This document shows, in pieces, positions 13,971 through 22,214 of a stretch of DNA of 37,122 nucleotides (positions are counted from its first letter, which is position 1; each line of letters starts with the position of its first letter). The notes beneath the pieces were generated by a model that was given only the letters and a program-made list of their open reading frames with translations, did no database searches and had not been told where the DNA came from. Position numbers and translations under genes: made by a program. The stretch is from an uncultured Christensenella sp. Lineage in GTDB: Bacteria; Bacillota; Clostridia; Christensenellales; Pumilibacteraceae. Location: positions 1-37,122 of the forward strand of contig CAJTND010000013.1 in assembly GCA_910577995.1 (NCBI GenBank), read 5' to 3'.

Positions 13971-16358
13971 ATGGCAGCAGCACGAAAACCGAAAAATACT
14001 TTGCGTTTCTCAACGCCGTCGTCCTGGTGGGGCAGTCGTTGGCGTGAAGGCTTACCGCTCGGTAACGGCGTTATCGGCGCGTCCGTATACGGCGGCGCTG
14101 CCGATGACGTAGTCATGCTCACGCACGGCGATCTGTGGTGGCAGGGCAAAGATTCGGTGCTGCAAGACGTGTCGGAAAAAGTCAAGGACGTACGCAAGAA
14201 GATAGACGACGGCGACTTTGTAGGCGCGGAGAGGATACTCTCGACCGAGCTCATACGCAAGGGCTACAGACCGCAACTCTCTTTCCCGTTGCCGCTTTGC
14301 GATCTTAAAGTGTCGATGAAGCTCGACCATGCCGCCAAGGAATACAGCCGCACGCTCGATATGGAAAATGCCGAGGCGTCCGTGTCGTTCAAGGACGGCG
14401 CGACGCGTTTCGAGCGCAACGCCTTCGTGTCGCGCGCGCGCGATATCATAGTTTACGAGATAACCCGTGTCGGGCAGAAGAATATCGACGCGTCGTTCAA
14501 ATTCGAGCTGCACGACAAATTCAACGCGCGCACGCTCGTCGCCGTTGCCGCTACGCCCGAGAACGTCAACACCAAGAGCGAAAACTTTTGGCTGTACTTT
14601 TCGGCGCGCTCATCCAACGGCTCCGACTTCGGCGCGGTAGCCAAAGTCAACTTCTTTGCAGGCAAGCAGGAGATAGTCGACGACAGCCTCGTTATAACGG
14701 GTGCGGAAAAGATACTCGTCATCATCAAGCCGTTTATCGAGGGACAGCGCGAAAAGGCGTGGAAGGAGTGCAGGGCGGCTATATCCGAAATAAAGCTCCC
14801 TTACGACAAACTGCTCAAAGAGCATACGTCGCTCCATCAAAAGCTGTTCTATTCCGCAGAGGTCGAGTTCGCATGCGACGGGCGCGACGACTTTGTCGAC
14901 GAGGCGATAAACGACGCGCTGCAATCGGGCGATACCGATCCTATGCTTCTCGAAAAGCTGTGGAGCTTCGGACGCTATCTCATGATAACCGGCTCGCGTC
15001 CCGATGCTCGGCCGTTCGCGCCGTACGGACTCTGGAACGGCGACTACAAGGCGGAGAGCGCGCAGATAAACGCCGCAGGCGATCTGCAAGCTGTCTATGA
15101 CATGACGCAGACGGGCAACCTCAACGACTTTGCGGAGAGCGTTTTCGGGCTTTACGAGAGCGTTATGCCGTCGCTGAAATACAATGCGTCGAGGCTGTAC
15201 GGCTGTCGCGGTATATTTGTTCCGTATACGACGTCGCCGTCGACGGGTTATCTCGGCGACGTCAGCGAGGCGATGATACACTTTACGGGCGTCGCGGGCT
15301 GGCTCGGCAACCTGTTCTACGATTACGCGCTTTTTACCGACGATCAGAAGTTCCTCAAAACGCGCGCTCTGCCGTTCATGAAAGAGGCGGCGACGTTCTA
15401 CGAGGAGTTCTTTAAGCTCGTCGATCTCAAATATTACGAGTCTTCACCGTCGTATTCACCCAACACGACGCCCGGCAATCTTGTCGGAACGGGCGAGGAG
15501 CATGCGATAGCCAAGAATGCGACAGTCGATTTTGCCGTCGCGCGCAACCTCTTGAAAAACCTCATCGAGGGCTCTAAGGTCGCGGCGATGAACAAGGCGG
15601 AGATAATCAAGTGGGAAGACATGCTCAAAAAGATCCCGCCGTACAAGTATAATCCCGACGGCACGGTCAGCGAGTTTATCGACGACCGCTGCACCGACAA
15701 TCCGCAATCGCCGTCGGTCGCTATGTTCTATCCCGTCTATCCCGATTACAGGAATGCGGACAACCTCGAGCTGTATAAGGGGCTTACCGCCACCGCCAAA
15801 AAGAAAACGCAGACCGCGCGCAGTAACATGACCGCCGCTGAGCTCGCGCGTTACGCGTTGATATTCGCGCGTTTGGGCGACGGCGACGGAGTGTACGATC
15901 AGATAAACGCGCTCGTTCGCGGTATGGCGATGAACAACCTCGTGTTTGCAAACACCGATTGGCGCGGCATGGGCAGCGGCAAGGAAGGTATATGGGCACA
16001 GCCCGTCCCGTACGTAAATGCGATAGTGACGGGCGCGATACAAGAGGCGATAGTTCAGTCTACGCCCGATACGGTCACACTGCTCCCCGCGCTCTGTCAC
16101 GGCATGGAAAAAGGCTCGATATCCGGCTTCCAGACCCGCGCGCACGTTGAGATAACCTCTTTGGATTGGGACGTATCGCGCGGAACGCTCGTCGCCAAGC
16201 TCAAAGCAAAGCGCGCGACCGTGATCGACGTACAGCTTCCCAAGACCGCGAAACCGCCCAAAAAGGTCGATGCGGAGAAGTTCGACGATACGCGCGGCTT
16301 GCTCATCGGCTTGAAGCTTGCGGCAAATAAGCCCGTCGCGCTCGATATAAGATTCTGA
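13971..16358 (+). CDS. GH95-like glycoside hydrolase with atypical active site
   Basis: The 795-residue protein has the GH95/GH65 N-terminal beta-sandwich (LPLGNGVIGASVYGG at 28-42, then LTHGDLWW). An (alpha/alpha)6 catalytic domain follows (GLWNGDYKAESAQIN at 353-367, GCRGIFVPYTTSP at 411-423, LPFMKEAATFYEEF near 467-480), and then a C-terminal beta domain (LLPALCHGMEKGSISGFQTRA). Known GH95 enzymes are alpha-L-fucosidases or galactosidases. Two catalytic landmarks differ: the PSxSPE glutamate is Asn in SPSYSPNTTPG (492-502), and the FQIDGN block is replaced by IWAQPVPYVNA. There is no signal peptide, so it is cytosolic. No sugar transporter is adjacent. Substrate and activity are uncertain. 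Confidence 0.75.
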   Translation: MAAARKPKNTLRFSTPSSWWGSRWREGLPLGNGVIGASVYGGAADDVVMLTHGDLWWQGKDSVLQDVSEKVKDVRKKIDDGDFVGAERILSTELIRKGYRPQLSFPLPLCDLKVSMKLDHAAKEYSRTLDMENAEASVSFKDGATRFERNAFVSRARDIIVYEITRVGQKNIDASFKFELHDKFNARTLVAVAATPENVNTKSENFWLYFSARSSNGSDFGAVAKVNFFAGKQEIVDDSLVITGAEKILVIIKPFIEGQREKAWKECRAAISEIKLPYDKLLKEHTSLHQKLFYSAEVEFACDGRDDFVDEAINDALQSGDTDPMLLEKLWSFGRYLMITGSRPDARPFAPYGLWNGDYKAESAQINAAGDLQAVYDMTQTGNLNDFAESVFGLYESVMPSLKYNASRLYGCRGIFVPYTTSPSTGYLGDVSEAMIHFTGVAGWLGNLFYDYALFTDDQKFLKTRALPFMKEAATFYEEFFKLVDLKYYESSPSYSPNTTPGNLVGTGEEHAIAKNATVDFAVARNLLKNLIEGSKVAAMNKAEIIKWEDMLKKIPPYKYNPDGTVSEFIDDRCTDNPQSPSVAMFYPVYPDYRNADNLELYKGLTATAKKKTQTARSNMTAAELARYALIFARLGDGDGVYDQINALVRGMAMNNLVFANTDWRGMGSGKEGIWAQPVPYVNAIVTGAIQEAIVQSTPDTVTLLPALCHGMEKGSISGFQTRAHVEITSLDWDVSRGTLVAKLKAKRATVIDVQLPKTAKPPKKVDAEKFDDTRGLLIGLKLAANKPVALDIRF

Positions 16359-16369
16359 TAAAAATAAAT

Positions 16370-16397
16370 ACCGTCGCTATGTTGCGGCGGTTTTTTT
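16370..16397 (+). terminator. Intrinsic terminator after the GH95-like gene
   Basis: ACCGTCGC (16370-16377), loop TATGTT, GCGGCGGT (16384-16391), then TTTTTT. Confidence 0.8.
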
Positions 16398-16451
16398 ATA
16401 TAGTAAAAGCTCCGCCGTAAGGGTATCTGTTATGGGGATTTTCTTGTGGGC

Positions 16452-16496
16452 AAAAAAATAGCGCACTATCTTCGCTTGCGAAGTATAGTGCGCTAT
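16452..16496 (-). terminator. Long hairpin terminator of the A+T-rich gene
   Basis: ATAGCGCACTAT (16458-16469) pairs with ATAGTGCGCTAT (16485-16496), with an inner CTTCGC/GCGAAG stem. The A-run at 16452-16458 is a U-tract on the minus strand. It lies 40 bases past the stop of the gene ending at 16537. Confidence 0.75.
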
Positions 16497-16536
16497 ACTT
16501 TATAAAAGATTATAAAGATAAATTATAATTTGTAAA

Positions 16537-16884
16537 TCAAACAATATTCTCACCCAAGATTATTTTGGGCATAGTTGTTAAACACCTATTCCAACGTTTA
16601 TAAAATTTTTCTATACCGAGTTTTCCGACTCTTGCATGAACTTCTTCATTTTCCAACACCCAATATAAAACGTATGTTACTTTACCCACATTTCTTGTAA
16701 GACGAACAGGCAATTCGCCGTCTTTAACTGCATTGAAATCTTTTTGTCGGTGAGTACGTTTTATATAGTGTACATCAATAACACCGTCTTGCTCCAAGTA
16801 GAATTCCGCTACTTCCTTCATCAGTTCTTCGATTTCATCTAACTTGGTCGGTTTTGCCTCATATATACATATTTCATTAAACAT
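16537..16884 (-). CDS. Dimeric alpha/beta-barrel (antibiotic-biosynthesis-monooxygenase-like) protein
   Basis: The 115-residue protein has the pattern of the ABM/stress-responsive ferredoxin-like barrel: an initial strand FNEICIYEAKP, a helix LDEIEELMKEVAEFYLEQDGVIDVHYIKRTH, and a closing segment VTYVLYWVLENEEVHARVG. Function in the superfamily is varied (monooxygenases, heme degraders, dimerisation folds) and cannot be assigned. I use the ATG at 16884 with GGGG five bases before it. The gene is clearly richer in A+T, with AAT, TTA and AAA codons, than every neighbour. It has its own promoter and terminators on both sides, so it looks like a recent acquisition. Confidence 0.7.
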   Translation of the reverse strand: MFNEICIYEAKPTKLDEIEELMKEVAEFYLEQDGVIDVHYIKRTHRQKDFNAVKDGELPVRLTRNVGKVTYVLYWVLENEEVHARVGKLGIEKFYKRWNRCLTTMPKIILGENIV

Positions 16885-16918
16885 AAACACCCCGCAAATT
16901 ACGGTTTATAGTAGTTTC

Positions 16919-16947
16919 ATTATAGCATAACCGTACTAAAAAAGCAA
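16919..16947 (-). promoter_or_regulatory. Promoter of the A+T-rich gene
   Basis: On the minus strand TTGCTT (16947-16942), 17 bases, TATAAT (16924-16919) with an extended TGC. The -35 overlaps the 3' arm of the dapB terminator hairpin. Confidence 0.65.
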
Positions 16948-16967
16948 GGACGATAATCAGTCCTTGC
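16938..16967 (-). terminator. dapB terminator
   Basis: GCAAGGAC (16967-16960 on the minus strand) pairs with GTCCTTGC (16951-16944) around an eight-base loop, followed by TTTTTT (16943-16938). It ends the asd-dapA-dapB transcript about 70 bases after the dapB stop. Confidence 0.8.
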
Positions 16968-17038
16968 TTTAATCTCTATGAAATACACCGATAACGGAGC
17001 TTCTTTTGCTGAAAATCATCCTTGTCGTTTTTCTTGCT

Positions 17039-17773
17039 CTATCGTTTGCCGACGAGGGCGGCGACGAGGTCGTCCATATCGTAAAGCCTCGACTTTTTGC
17101 CGAGCAGATAGTCGGCGGCTTTATACGCGCCTGCGGCAAACAGCCTGCGGCTTCTTGCGGAGTGGGAGACCGTGACGGTCTCGTCACTGCCGTAAAAGCC
17201 TATTTCGTGTTCGCCGACTACGCCGCCGCCGCGCACGGAAACTATGCCTACTTCGCCGGCGTTGCGCTTGCCGTTGCGTCCGAACACTTGCTTGTCTTTG
17301 GCGCACAGTGCGTCGGCAAGGAGCAGGGCGGTGCCCGACGGGCTGTCCGCTTTTTGGTTGTGGTGCTTTTCCACTATCTCGATATCGAACGCGTCGCCGA
17401 GTATCGCCTGAGCGGTTTTAGCCGCGGCTTTGGCGGCGGCTACGCCGAGGCTCATATTAGCCGAGCGGAACACAGGCACGGACTCGGACAGCTCGTCTAT
17501 CTGTTTGAGCTGTGCGTCGGTGTAGCCCGTTGTCGCGATGACGACGGGAGTTTTGTGCTTTTTAGCGAGCGCGACGACGGCGGGTAGGGCTTCGGGACGC
17601 GAAAAGTCTATGATCGCGTCGAACTCGACGTTTACCTTGTCCGCATCGCTGAACACGTCTGCGGCGGGCTGTGCGTCGTAGCCGCCCGAAACAGAGTAGC
17701 CGTATTCGGGCGCGACGTCGGTAAGGACTTTGCCCATTTTGCCGTTGATACCGACGATGAATACTCTTTTCAT
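17039..17773 (-). CDS. dapB: 4-hydroxy-tetrahydrodipicolinate reductase
   Basis: The NAD(P)H-dependent enzyme makes tetrahydrodipicolinate in the lysine/diaminopimelate pathway. The 244-residue protein has the Rossmann glycine motif GINGKMG (8-14), the ATTGYT loop (80-85), and the catalytic signature EKHHNQKADSPSGTA (135-149) with the paired histidines, K141 and the PSGTA phosphate-like loop. It is slightly shorter than most DapB, as is common in Firmicutes. Its ATG coincides with the natural stop of dapA (ATGA) if the dapA frameshift is corrected. It is the last gene of the asd-dapA-dapB unit. Confidence 0.96.
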   Translation of the reverse strand: MKRVFIVGINGKMGKVLTDVAPEYGYSVSGGYDAQPAADVFSDADKVNVEFDAIIDFSRPEALPAVVALAKKHKTPVVIATTGYTDAQLKQIDELSESVPVFRSANMSLGVAAAKAAAKTAQAILGDAFDIEIVEKHHNQKADSPSGTALLLADALCAKDKQVFGRNGKRNAGEVGIVSVRGGGVVGEHEIGFYGSDETVTVSHSARSRRLFAAGAYKAADYLLGKKSRLYDMDDLVAALVGKR

Positions 17774-17774
17774 T

Positions 17775-18656
17775 TTATAAGACCGACTCCGCGCATTGTC
17801 GATTCGAGCAGTTTGACGTGCTCGGGTTCAAGCTCGGTAAGCGGCAGGGGGGGGAGCCGACGTCGTAGCCGAGGAGTTGCATAGCTTTTTTGGCGGGGAT
17901 GGGGTTGACTTCGCAGAACAGCGTGTGGATAAACTCGTTGAGCTTGAATTGAAGCTCGCGCGCGGACTTAAAGTCGCCTTTTTCGCAGAGCGAGGTCAGC
18001 TCGCTCATGTATGCGGGCGCAGGGTTCGCCGCGACGGAAATAACGCCGAGCGCGCCCATAGCTATAGCTATCGTCGTAAGGCTGTCGTCGCCGCAGTACA
18101 GATCGAAGCCGACGTCGTGGCAGACTTTCGCCGCATCCTGGAACTGGTCGATGTCGCCGCTCGCTTCCTTGATGCCAACGAGCCCGTCTATCTTTGCGAG
18201 GCGAGCTATGGTCTCCGGTCGGATGTTGACGCACGTGCGCGTCGGCACGTTGTAGATTATGATAGGAAGCTTTGCGGCTTTGGCTACCGCCTTATAGTGC
18301 TCGACGATGCCGTTTTGCGTGCATTTGTTGTAATACGGCGTAACGACGAGCGCGCCGTCCGCGCCAAACGACTTGACGGCGGCGGCTTTTTCCGCGGCGG
18401 TCGCAGTGCAGTTGCTGCCCGCGCCGACTATGACGGGCACGCGATGCGCGACCTTTTTTATAATGAACTCGGTCGCTTTTTTATACTCGTCGTGCGTTAT
18501 CGTAGCGGGTTCGCCCGTCGTGCCGAAGGGGAGCAGGGCGGAAACGCCGTTTGATATCAAGTGTTCTATGTAGCGTTCGAGCACGGCGTAATCTATCTGT
18601 CCGTCCCGACCGAACGGGGTGACCATTGCCGCTCCGCAACCTTTGAATAATGCCAT
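17775..18656 (-). CDS. dapA: 4-hydroxy-tetrahydrodipicolinate synthase, C-terminus frameshifted
   Basis: The class-I aldolase condenses pyruvate with aspartate semialdehyde. GTTGE (45-49), the catalytic Tyr135 in IIYNVP, and the Schiff-base K163 in GIKEASGD are intact. After residue 267 the frame as written gives an unrelated 26-residue tail. The break is in a run of eight C on the coding strand (plus-strand G run 17847-17854). One additional C restores a normal ending, PLPLTELEPEHVKLLEST and onward, to a TGA overlapping the dapB start as ATGA, for 295 residues. This is either a sequencing/assembly error or a genuine slippage mutation; the catalytic core is unaffected. It lies 65 bases downstream of asd. 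Confidence 0.94.
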   Translation of the reverse strand: MALFKGCGAAMVTPFGRDGQIDYAVLERYIEHLISNGVSALLPFGTTGEPATITHDEYKKATEFIIKKVAHRVPVIVGAGSNCTATAAEKAAAVKSFGADGALVVTPYYNKCTQNGIVEHYKAVAKAAKLPIIIYNVPTRTCVNIRPETIARLAKIDGLVGIKEASGDIDQFQDAAKVCHDVGFDLYCGDDSLTTIAIAMGALGVISVAANPAPAYMSELTSLCEKGDFKSARELQFKLNEFIHTLFCEVNPIPAKKAMQLLGYDVGSPPCRLPSLNPSTSNCSNRQCAESVL

Positions 18657-18721
18657 AATATACCTCTCGGTTATCTCTTTTAGTTATTGTATATGCCGCG
18701 CGCCGTCGGCTTGTATTGCCT

Positions 18722-19714
18722 TTAACCGCGCGAGTTGAGCAGCTCCGCTATCTGGACGGCATTGGACGCCGCGCCTTTGCGGATATTGTCGGCAACGACC
18801 CAAAGATTGAGCCCGTTCTCCACGGAGTTATCTTTGCGTATGCGCCCGACGAAAACCTCGTCATGACCTTCCGCGTCGATAGGCATGGGGTAAACGTTGT
18901 TGGCGACGTCATCGCGGACGATCACGCCCTTTGCCGCAGAAAGCACTTTTATCGCCGCTTCGCGCGTGACGGGCTTATCGAACTCGACGTTGATGCTCTC
19001 GCTGTGTCCGTAATACACTGGCACGCGCGCAGTGGTCGCGGTGATGCGCATATCGGGCGCGCCGAGTATCTTGCGCGTTTCCTCGATCATTTTTATTTCT
19101 TCTTTGGTGTAGCCGTCCGCGGTGAACACGTCGATATGCGGTATGATGTTATGCGATATCGGGTAGGGGAATTTTTTGGGCGGCAGACCCTTTTCGCCGT
19201 CGGCGAGGTCGGAAAGCCCTTGCTTGCCCGCGCCCGATACGGCTTGATACGTCGAGTATATTATACGTTTTATGCCGAAAGCGTCGTGCAGAGGTTTGAG
19301 CGCGACAACGGCTTGGATGGTGGAGCAGTTGGGGTTGGCGATTATGCCGTTGTGCTTGAACGCCGCGTCGGGATTGACCTCGGGAACGACGAGCGGCACG
19401 TTTTTATCCATGCGCCAAAAACTGGAATTGTCTATCGCGACCGCGCCGCAACGCGCGAATACGGGCGCGTATTTTTCCGATACGCCGCTTCCCGCGGAAA
19501 ATATGGCGTACTTGACGCCGCTCGATCTGATATTGTCCTCCGTCAGCTCGCGCACGGTAAGCTTTTTACCGCGGAACTCGACGGTCTTGCCCGCGCTGTT
19601 TGCCGAGGCGAAAAGTATCGGTTCTTCGACGGGGAAATTCCTTTCTTCGAGGACTTTGAGCATCATGCGTCCGACGACGCCCGTTGCGCCGACTACGGCG
19701 ACTTTTACATTCAT
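18722..19714 (-). CDS. asd: Aspartate-semialdehyde dehydrogenase
   Basis: The enzyme reduces aspartyl phosphate to aspartate semialdehyde with NADPH, supplying the DapA substrate and the threonine/methionine branch. The 330-residue protein has GATGVVG (9-15), the catalytic cysteine C130 in ANPNCST, the GAGKQG motif, and the VPVYYGHSESI active-site histidine region. GGAGG lies seven bases before the ATG. It heads the asd-dapA-dapB transcript and has its own promoter. Confidence 0.96.
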   Translation of the reverse strand: MNVKVAVVGATGVVGRMMLKVLEERNFPVEEPILFASANSAGKTVEFRGKKLTVRELTEDNIRSSGVKYAIFSAGSGVSEKYAPVFARCGAVAIDNSSFWRMDKNVPLVVPEVNPDAAFKHNGIIANPNCSTIQAVVALKPLHDAFGIKRIIYSTYQAVSGAGKQGLSDLADGEKGLPPKKFPYPISHNIIPHIDVFTADGYTKEEIKMIEETRKILGAPDMRITATTARVPVYYGHSESINVEFDKPVTREAAIKVLSAAKGVIVRDDVANNVYPMPIDAEGHDEVFVGRIRKDNSVENGLNLWVVADNIRKGAASNAVQIAELLNSRG

Positions 19715-19740
19715 GGTCTACCTCCGAAATGTCTGTCATT

Positions 19741-19770
19741 ATGATAACATTTTCGGTGCGTCCGCGTCAA
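19741..19770 (-). promoter_or_regulatory. asd promoter
   Basis: On the minus strand TTGACG (19770-19765), 18 bases, TATCAT (19746-19741) with an extended TGT. No lysine riboswitch fits in the roughly 25-base leader. Confidence 0.6.
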
Positions 19771-19833
19771 GTGTATGACATTACCATATAAAAATACCTG
19801 CGCCGCGTATTTGCAAAATAGGGCGTAAATCGC

Positions 19834-19862
19834 TTGAAATACGCCGCGTTATAATGTATAAT
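19834..19862 (+). promoter_or_regulatory. Promoter of the M20 operon
   Basis: TTGAAA (19834-19839), 17 bases, TATAAT (19857-19862). A second TATAAT lies at 19850-19855. The -10 ends six bases before the preferred ATG at 19869, leaving no room for a leader. Confidence 0.5.
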
Positions 19863-19868
19863 GAAATC

Positions 19869-20963
19869 ATGGATAATGCGTCGCTCGAATACCTGACCGT
19901 CACGCGCCGCAAGCTGCACAGGCTTGCCGAGCCGTCTGGACGCGAATATAACACGTCGCGCTTTATCGCGGACGAGCTCTCGCGCCTCGGCTACAAGCCG
20001 AAGTTTATCGAAACGGGCGTTTATTGCGACGTCGGCAAGGGCGCGCCGCGGCTCGCGTTCCGCGCGGATATCGACGCCCTGCCCATAACGGAGAACGTCG
20101 CGGCGACGGGCGCGGATTTCGCCGCAGAAAACGGGTGCATGCACGCATGCGGTCACGACGGACATACCGCCAACCTGCTGAACGTCGCACGCATAGTCGG
20201 AGGAAAGTCCGACGTTCCGCTGCGGTTCATATTCCAATACGGCGAGGAGGGCGTCGGCGGCAGTCGCGTTATGATAGACGGCGGCGTGCTCGACGGCGTG
20301 GACGAGATATACGCTCTGCACCTTTCGCCGGAGCTCGACGAGGGCAAGGTGGGTTACTGCTACGGCGCGATGTTCGCCGGATGCGTCGAGTTCGACGTCG
20401 GCATCGACGGGATCGCATCACATTGCGCAGTGCCGGAAAAGGGCGCTAACGCAGTGCATGCCGCTATCGAGGCAGCCGCCGCGGCATTCGCATCGGCGGA
20501 CAAAAACGGGCTATTGCTCAACCTCGGCAAGATAACGGGCGGCGCGGCGCGCAACATTGTCGCGGACAAAAGCCTGTCCGAATACACGCTCAGATTCTAC
20601 GACAGCGCGAAAAGCGAGAGCGTCATGCTCGATATCGAGCGCGCGCTAATCGCCGCAGACGACAAGTACCGCACGTCGCACAGGCTGACGACGCATACTG
20701 TGTATCCGCCCGTAGTCAATCACGCGCTTTGCGTCGACAAGGTGCGAGCCGTAATGGGCGAAGCCGCGGTTGCTACCGCGCCTAAGAACACCGCGGAGGA
20801 TTTTTCCAACTATCTGCTCGAAAGACCGGGGTGCATGGTGTGGCTCGGTGTCGGCTCGGACGGGCACACGAGCCCGTTGCACAGCGATACCTTCGGCTTT
20901 GACGAGCGCGCGCTGCTTACGGGCACGGAACTGTTTTTAAGGCTTATAGCCTCGCATAAATAA
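19869..20963 (+). CDS. M20-family amidohydrolase/peptidase
   Basis: The 364-residue protein is an M20D-type metallohydrolase. Landmarks are FRADIDALPI (64-73), the metal-binding MHACGHDGH (91-99; Cys94 and His96), FQYGEEGVGG (122-131) with the catalytic Glu pair, ALHLSP with His151, the lid-domain IASHCAVPEKGANAV, and a late TSPLHSDTFGF histidine. Relatives cleave N-acyl amino acids, including N-acetyl-diaminopimelate and N-acetylornithine. It is divergent from asd and heads the operon of uncharacterised genes to 25672. The start at 19869 is chosen over 19854 because transcription probably begins near 19869; neither has a ribosome site. Confidence 0.88.
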   Translation: MDNASLEYLTVTRRKLHRLAEPSGREYNTSRFIADELSRLGYKPKFIETGVYCDVGKGAPRLAFRADIDALPITENVAATGADFAAENGCMHACGHDGHTANLLNVARIVGGKSDVPLRFIFQYGEEGVGGSRVMIDGGVLDGVDEIYALHLSPELDEGKVGYCYGAMFAGCVEFDVGIDGIASHCAVPEKGANAVHAAIEAAAAAFASADKNGLLLNLGKITGGAARNIVADKSLSEYTLRFYDSAKSESVMLDIERALIAADDKYRTSHRLTTHTVYPPVVNHALCVDKVRAVMGEAAVATAPKNTAEDFSNYLLERPGCMVWLGVGSDGHTSPLHSDTFGFDERALLTGTELFLRLIASHK

Positions 20964-20972
20964 GGAGAGCTT

Positions 20973-22214
20973 ATGGCAAGGACCAAGGACGGAGCACCTA
21001 AGAAAAAAAGAAAAAATATCGTTCAGCTGATGATGTTCGGCAACGAGGACAAACCCGACCTCAAGCCCGAGCAGATCAACTCGTCGAAATGGGAGACCTT
21101 TAAGTACCTGTTCGGTCACCGATTCGGCACTGTCGTCGCGCTCAATCTTTTGACGTGTATTTTCGCAATACCCGCCGTCGCGGTCATAGTGCTGTCGTAT
21201 ATGAACATAGCGGTAAGCAACGGGCTTATCCCGTACTCCGCCAACTTCGGCATAGGCTATCCCGTCGTCAACGACGCGGAGGCGTTGGGCGTGCTGTCGG
21301 CGTTTAATTACAGCGTGTTCGAGTGCGTGCTGTTGATACCTTGTATCATGGTCTTTGCGCTCGGTCTTGCAGGCAATTTTTACGTTATGCGCAAGCTGAT
21401 ATGGGAAGAGCCGACCTCGACGGTAAAGGACTTTTTCCGCGGTATCAAAAAATGCTGGCTCGCCGCGCTCGTAATGGGTCTGGCTTTCGGCTTTACGATA
21501 CTTCTCTTTATATTCACGCTCGACTATTTCGACGTATACGGACTGCCAGTATCGCTCAAAGTCGTCAGCATCATACTCGCGTCGCTGCTGCTCGTATTCA
21601 TGACGATATTCACCGCGTTCCTGCTCACGCAGAACGCCGCGTTCAAAATGAAAGCCAACGTGCTGATACGCAACTCGATGCTCTTTGTTTTCGGCACGAA
21701 TATCCAATCGATACTGTTTATCGCGATAGCGGTAGCGCCCGCGTTCCTGTGGCTGATACCCGGTATAACCGTCATAGTCGCCATACTGTATATGTTCCTC
21801 GGCGTATCGTTCACGACGCTCGTTTCGTCGCTGTACTGCCATTACTGCTATGAAAAATTCCTTTACGACAAGATAGACAGGTCGTCCGCAGTGTACGCGA
21901 AACGTCCCAACGAGATAGAAGAAGCGCGTGCGGCGGAGAGCTCCGCTCAAACCAAAAAGAAACAGCCCGCGCCGTATAAGAACCCGAAAAAGCGCAAGAA
22001 GTCCATCGACGAGGGCGCGAACATAACGCCGCTCACGACGACGTTCCGCCGCGAGGACCTAGAACGGCTCGCAAAAGAGCACGAGGAGATCCTGCGCGAG
22101 AGCGAGGAGGACGACAGCGCCGAGCCTGATATCGAGCCGGAGCTCGATTTGGTCGGCGATATAGACGACGCGGACGATACCGCCGCGGTCGCCGAAACGG
22201 ACGGTGAAGCTTGA
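20973..22214 (+). CDS. DUF624-like (YesL-type) membrane protein with acidic cytosolic tail
   Basis: The 413-residue protein has a basic N-terminus, about six membrane segments (50-76, 112-135, 161-183, 196-218, 244-265 and 268-290), and a hydrophilic tail. The tail runs from Lys/Pro-rich (around 325-345) through a charged helix to an Asp/Glu-rich end. The helix pattern, with FRGIKKCWLAAL and the LPVSLKVVSIIL region, resembles DUF624/YesL proteins, often found beside sugar-use genes but of unknown function. The long tail is not typical and may bind the TPR-like protein encoded next. It starts nine bases after the M20 gene with AAGGAG, and its stop overlaps the next TTG start. Confidence 0.7.
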   Translation: MARTKDGAPKKKRKNIVQLMMFGNEDKPDLKPEQINSSKWETFKYLFGHRFGTVVALNLLTCIFAIPAVAVIVLSYMNIAVSNGLIPYSANFGIGYPVVNDAEALGVLSAFNYSVFECVLLIPCIMVFALGLAGNFYVMRKLIWEEPTSTVKDFFRGIKKCWLAALVMGLAFGFTILLFIFTLDYFDVYGLPVSLKVVSIILASLLLVFMTIFTAFLLTQNAAFKMKANVLIRNSMLFVFGTNIQSILFIAIAVAPAFLWLIPGITVIVAILYMFLGVSFTTLVSSLYCHYCYEKFLYDKIDRSSAVYAKRPNEIEEARAAESSAQTKKKQPAPYKNPKKRKKSIDEGANITPLTTTFRREDLERLAKEHEEILRESEEDDSAEPDIEPELDLVGDIDDADDTAAVAETDGEA

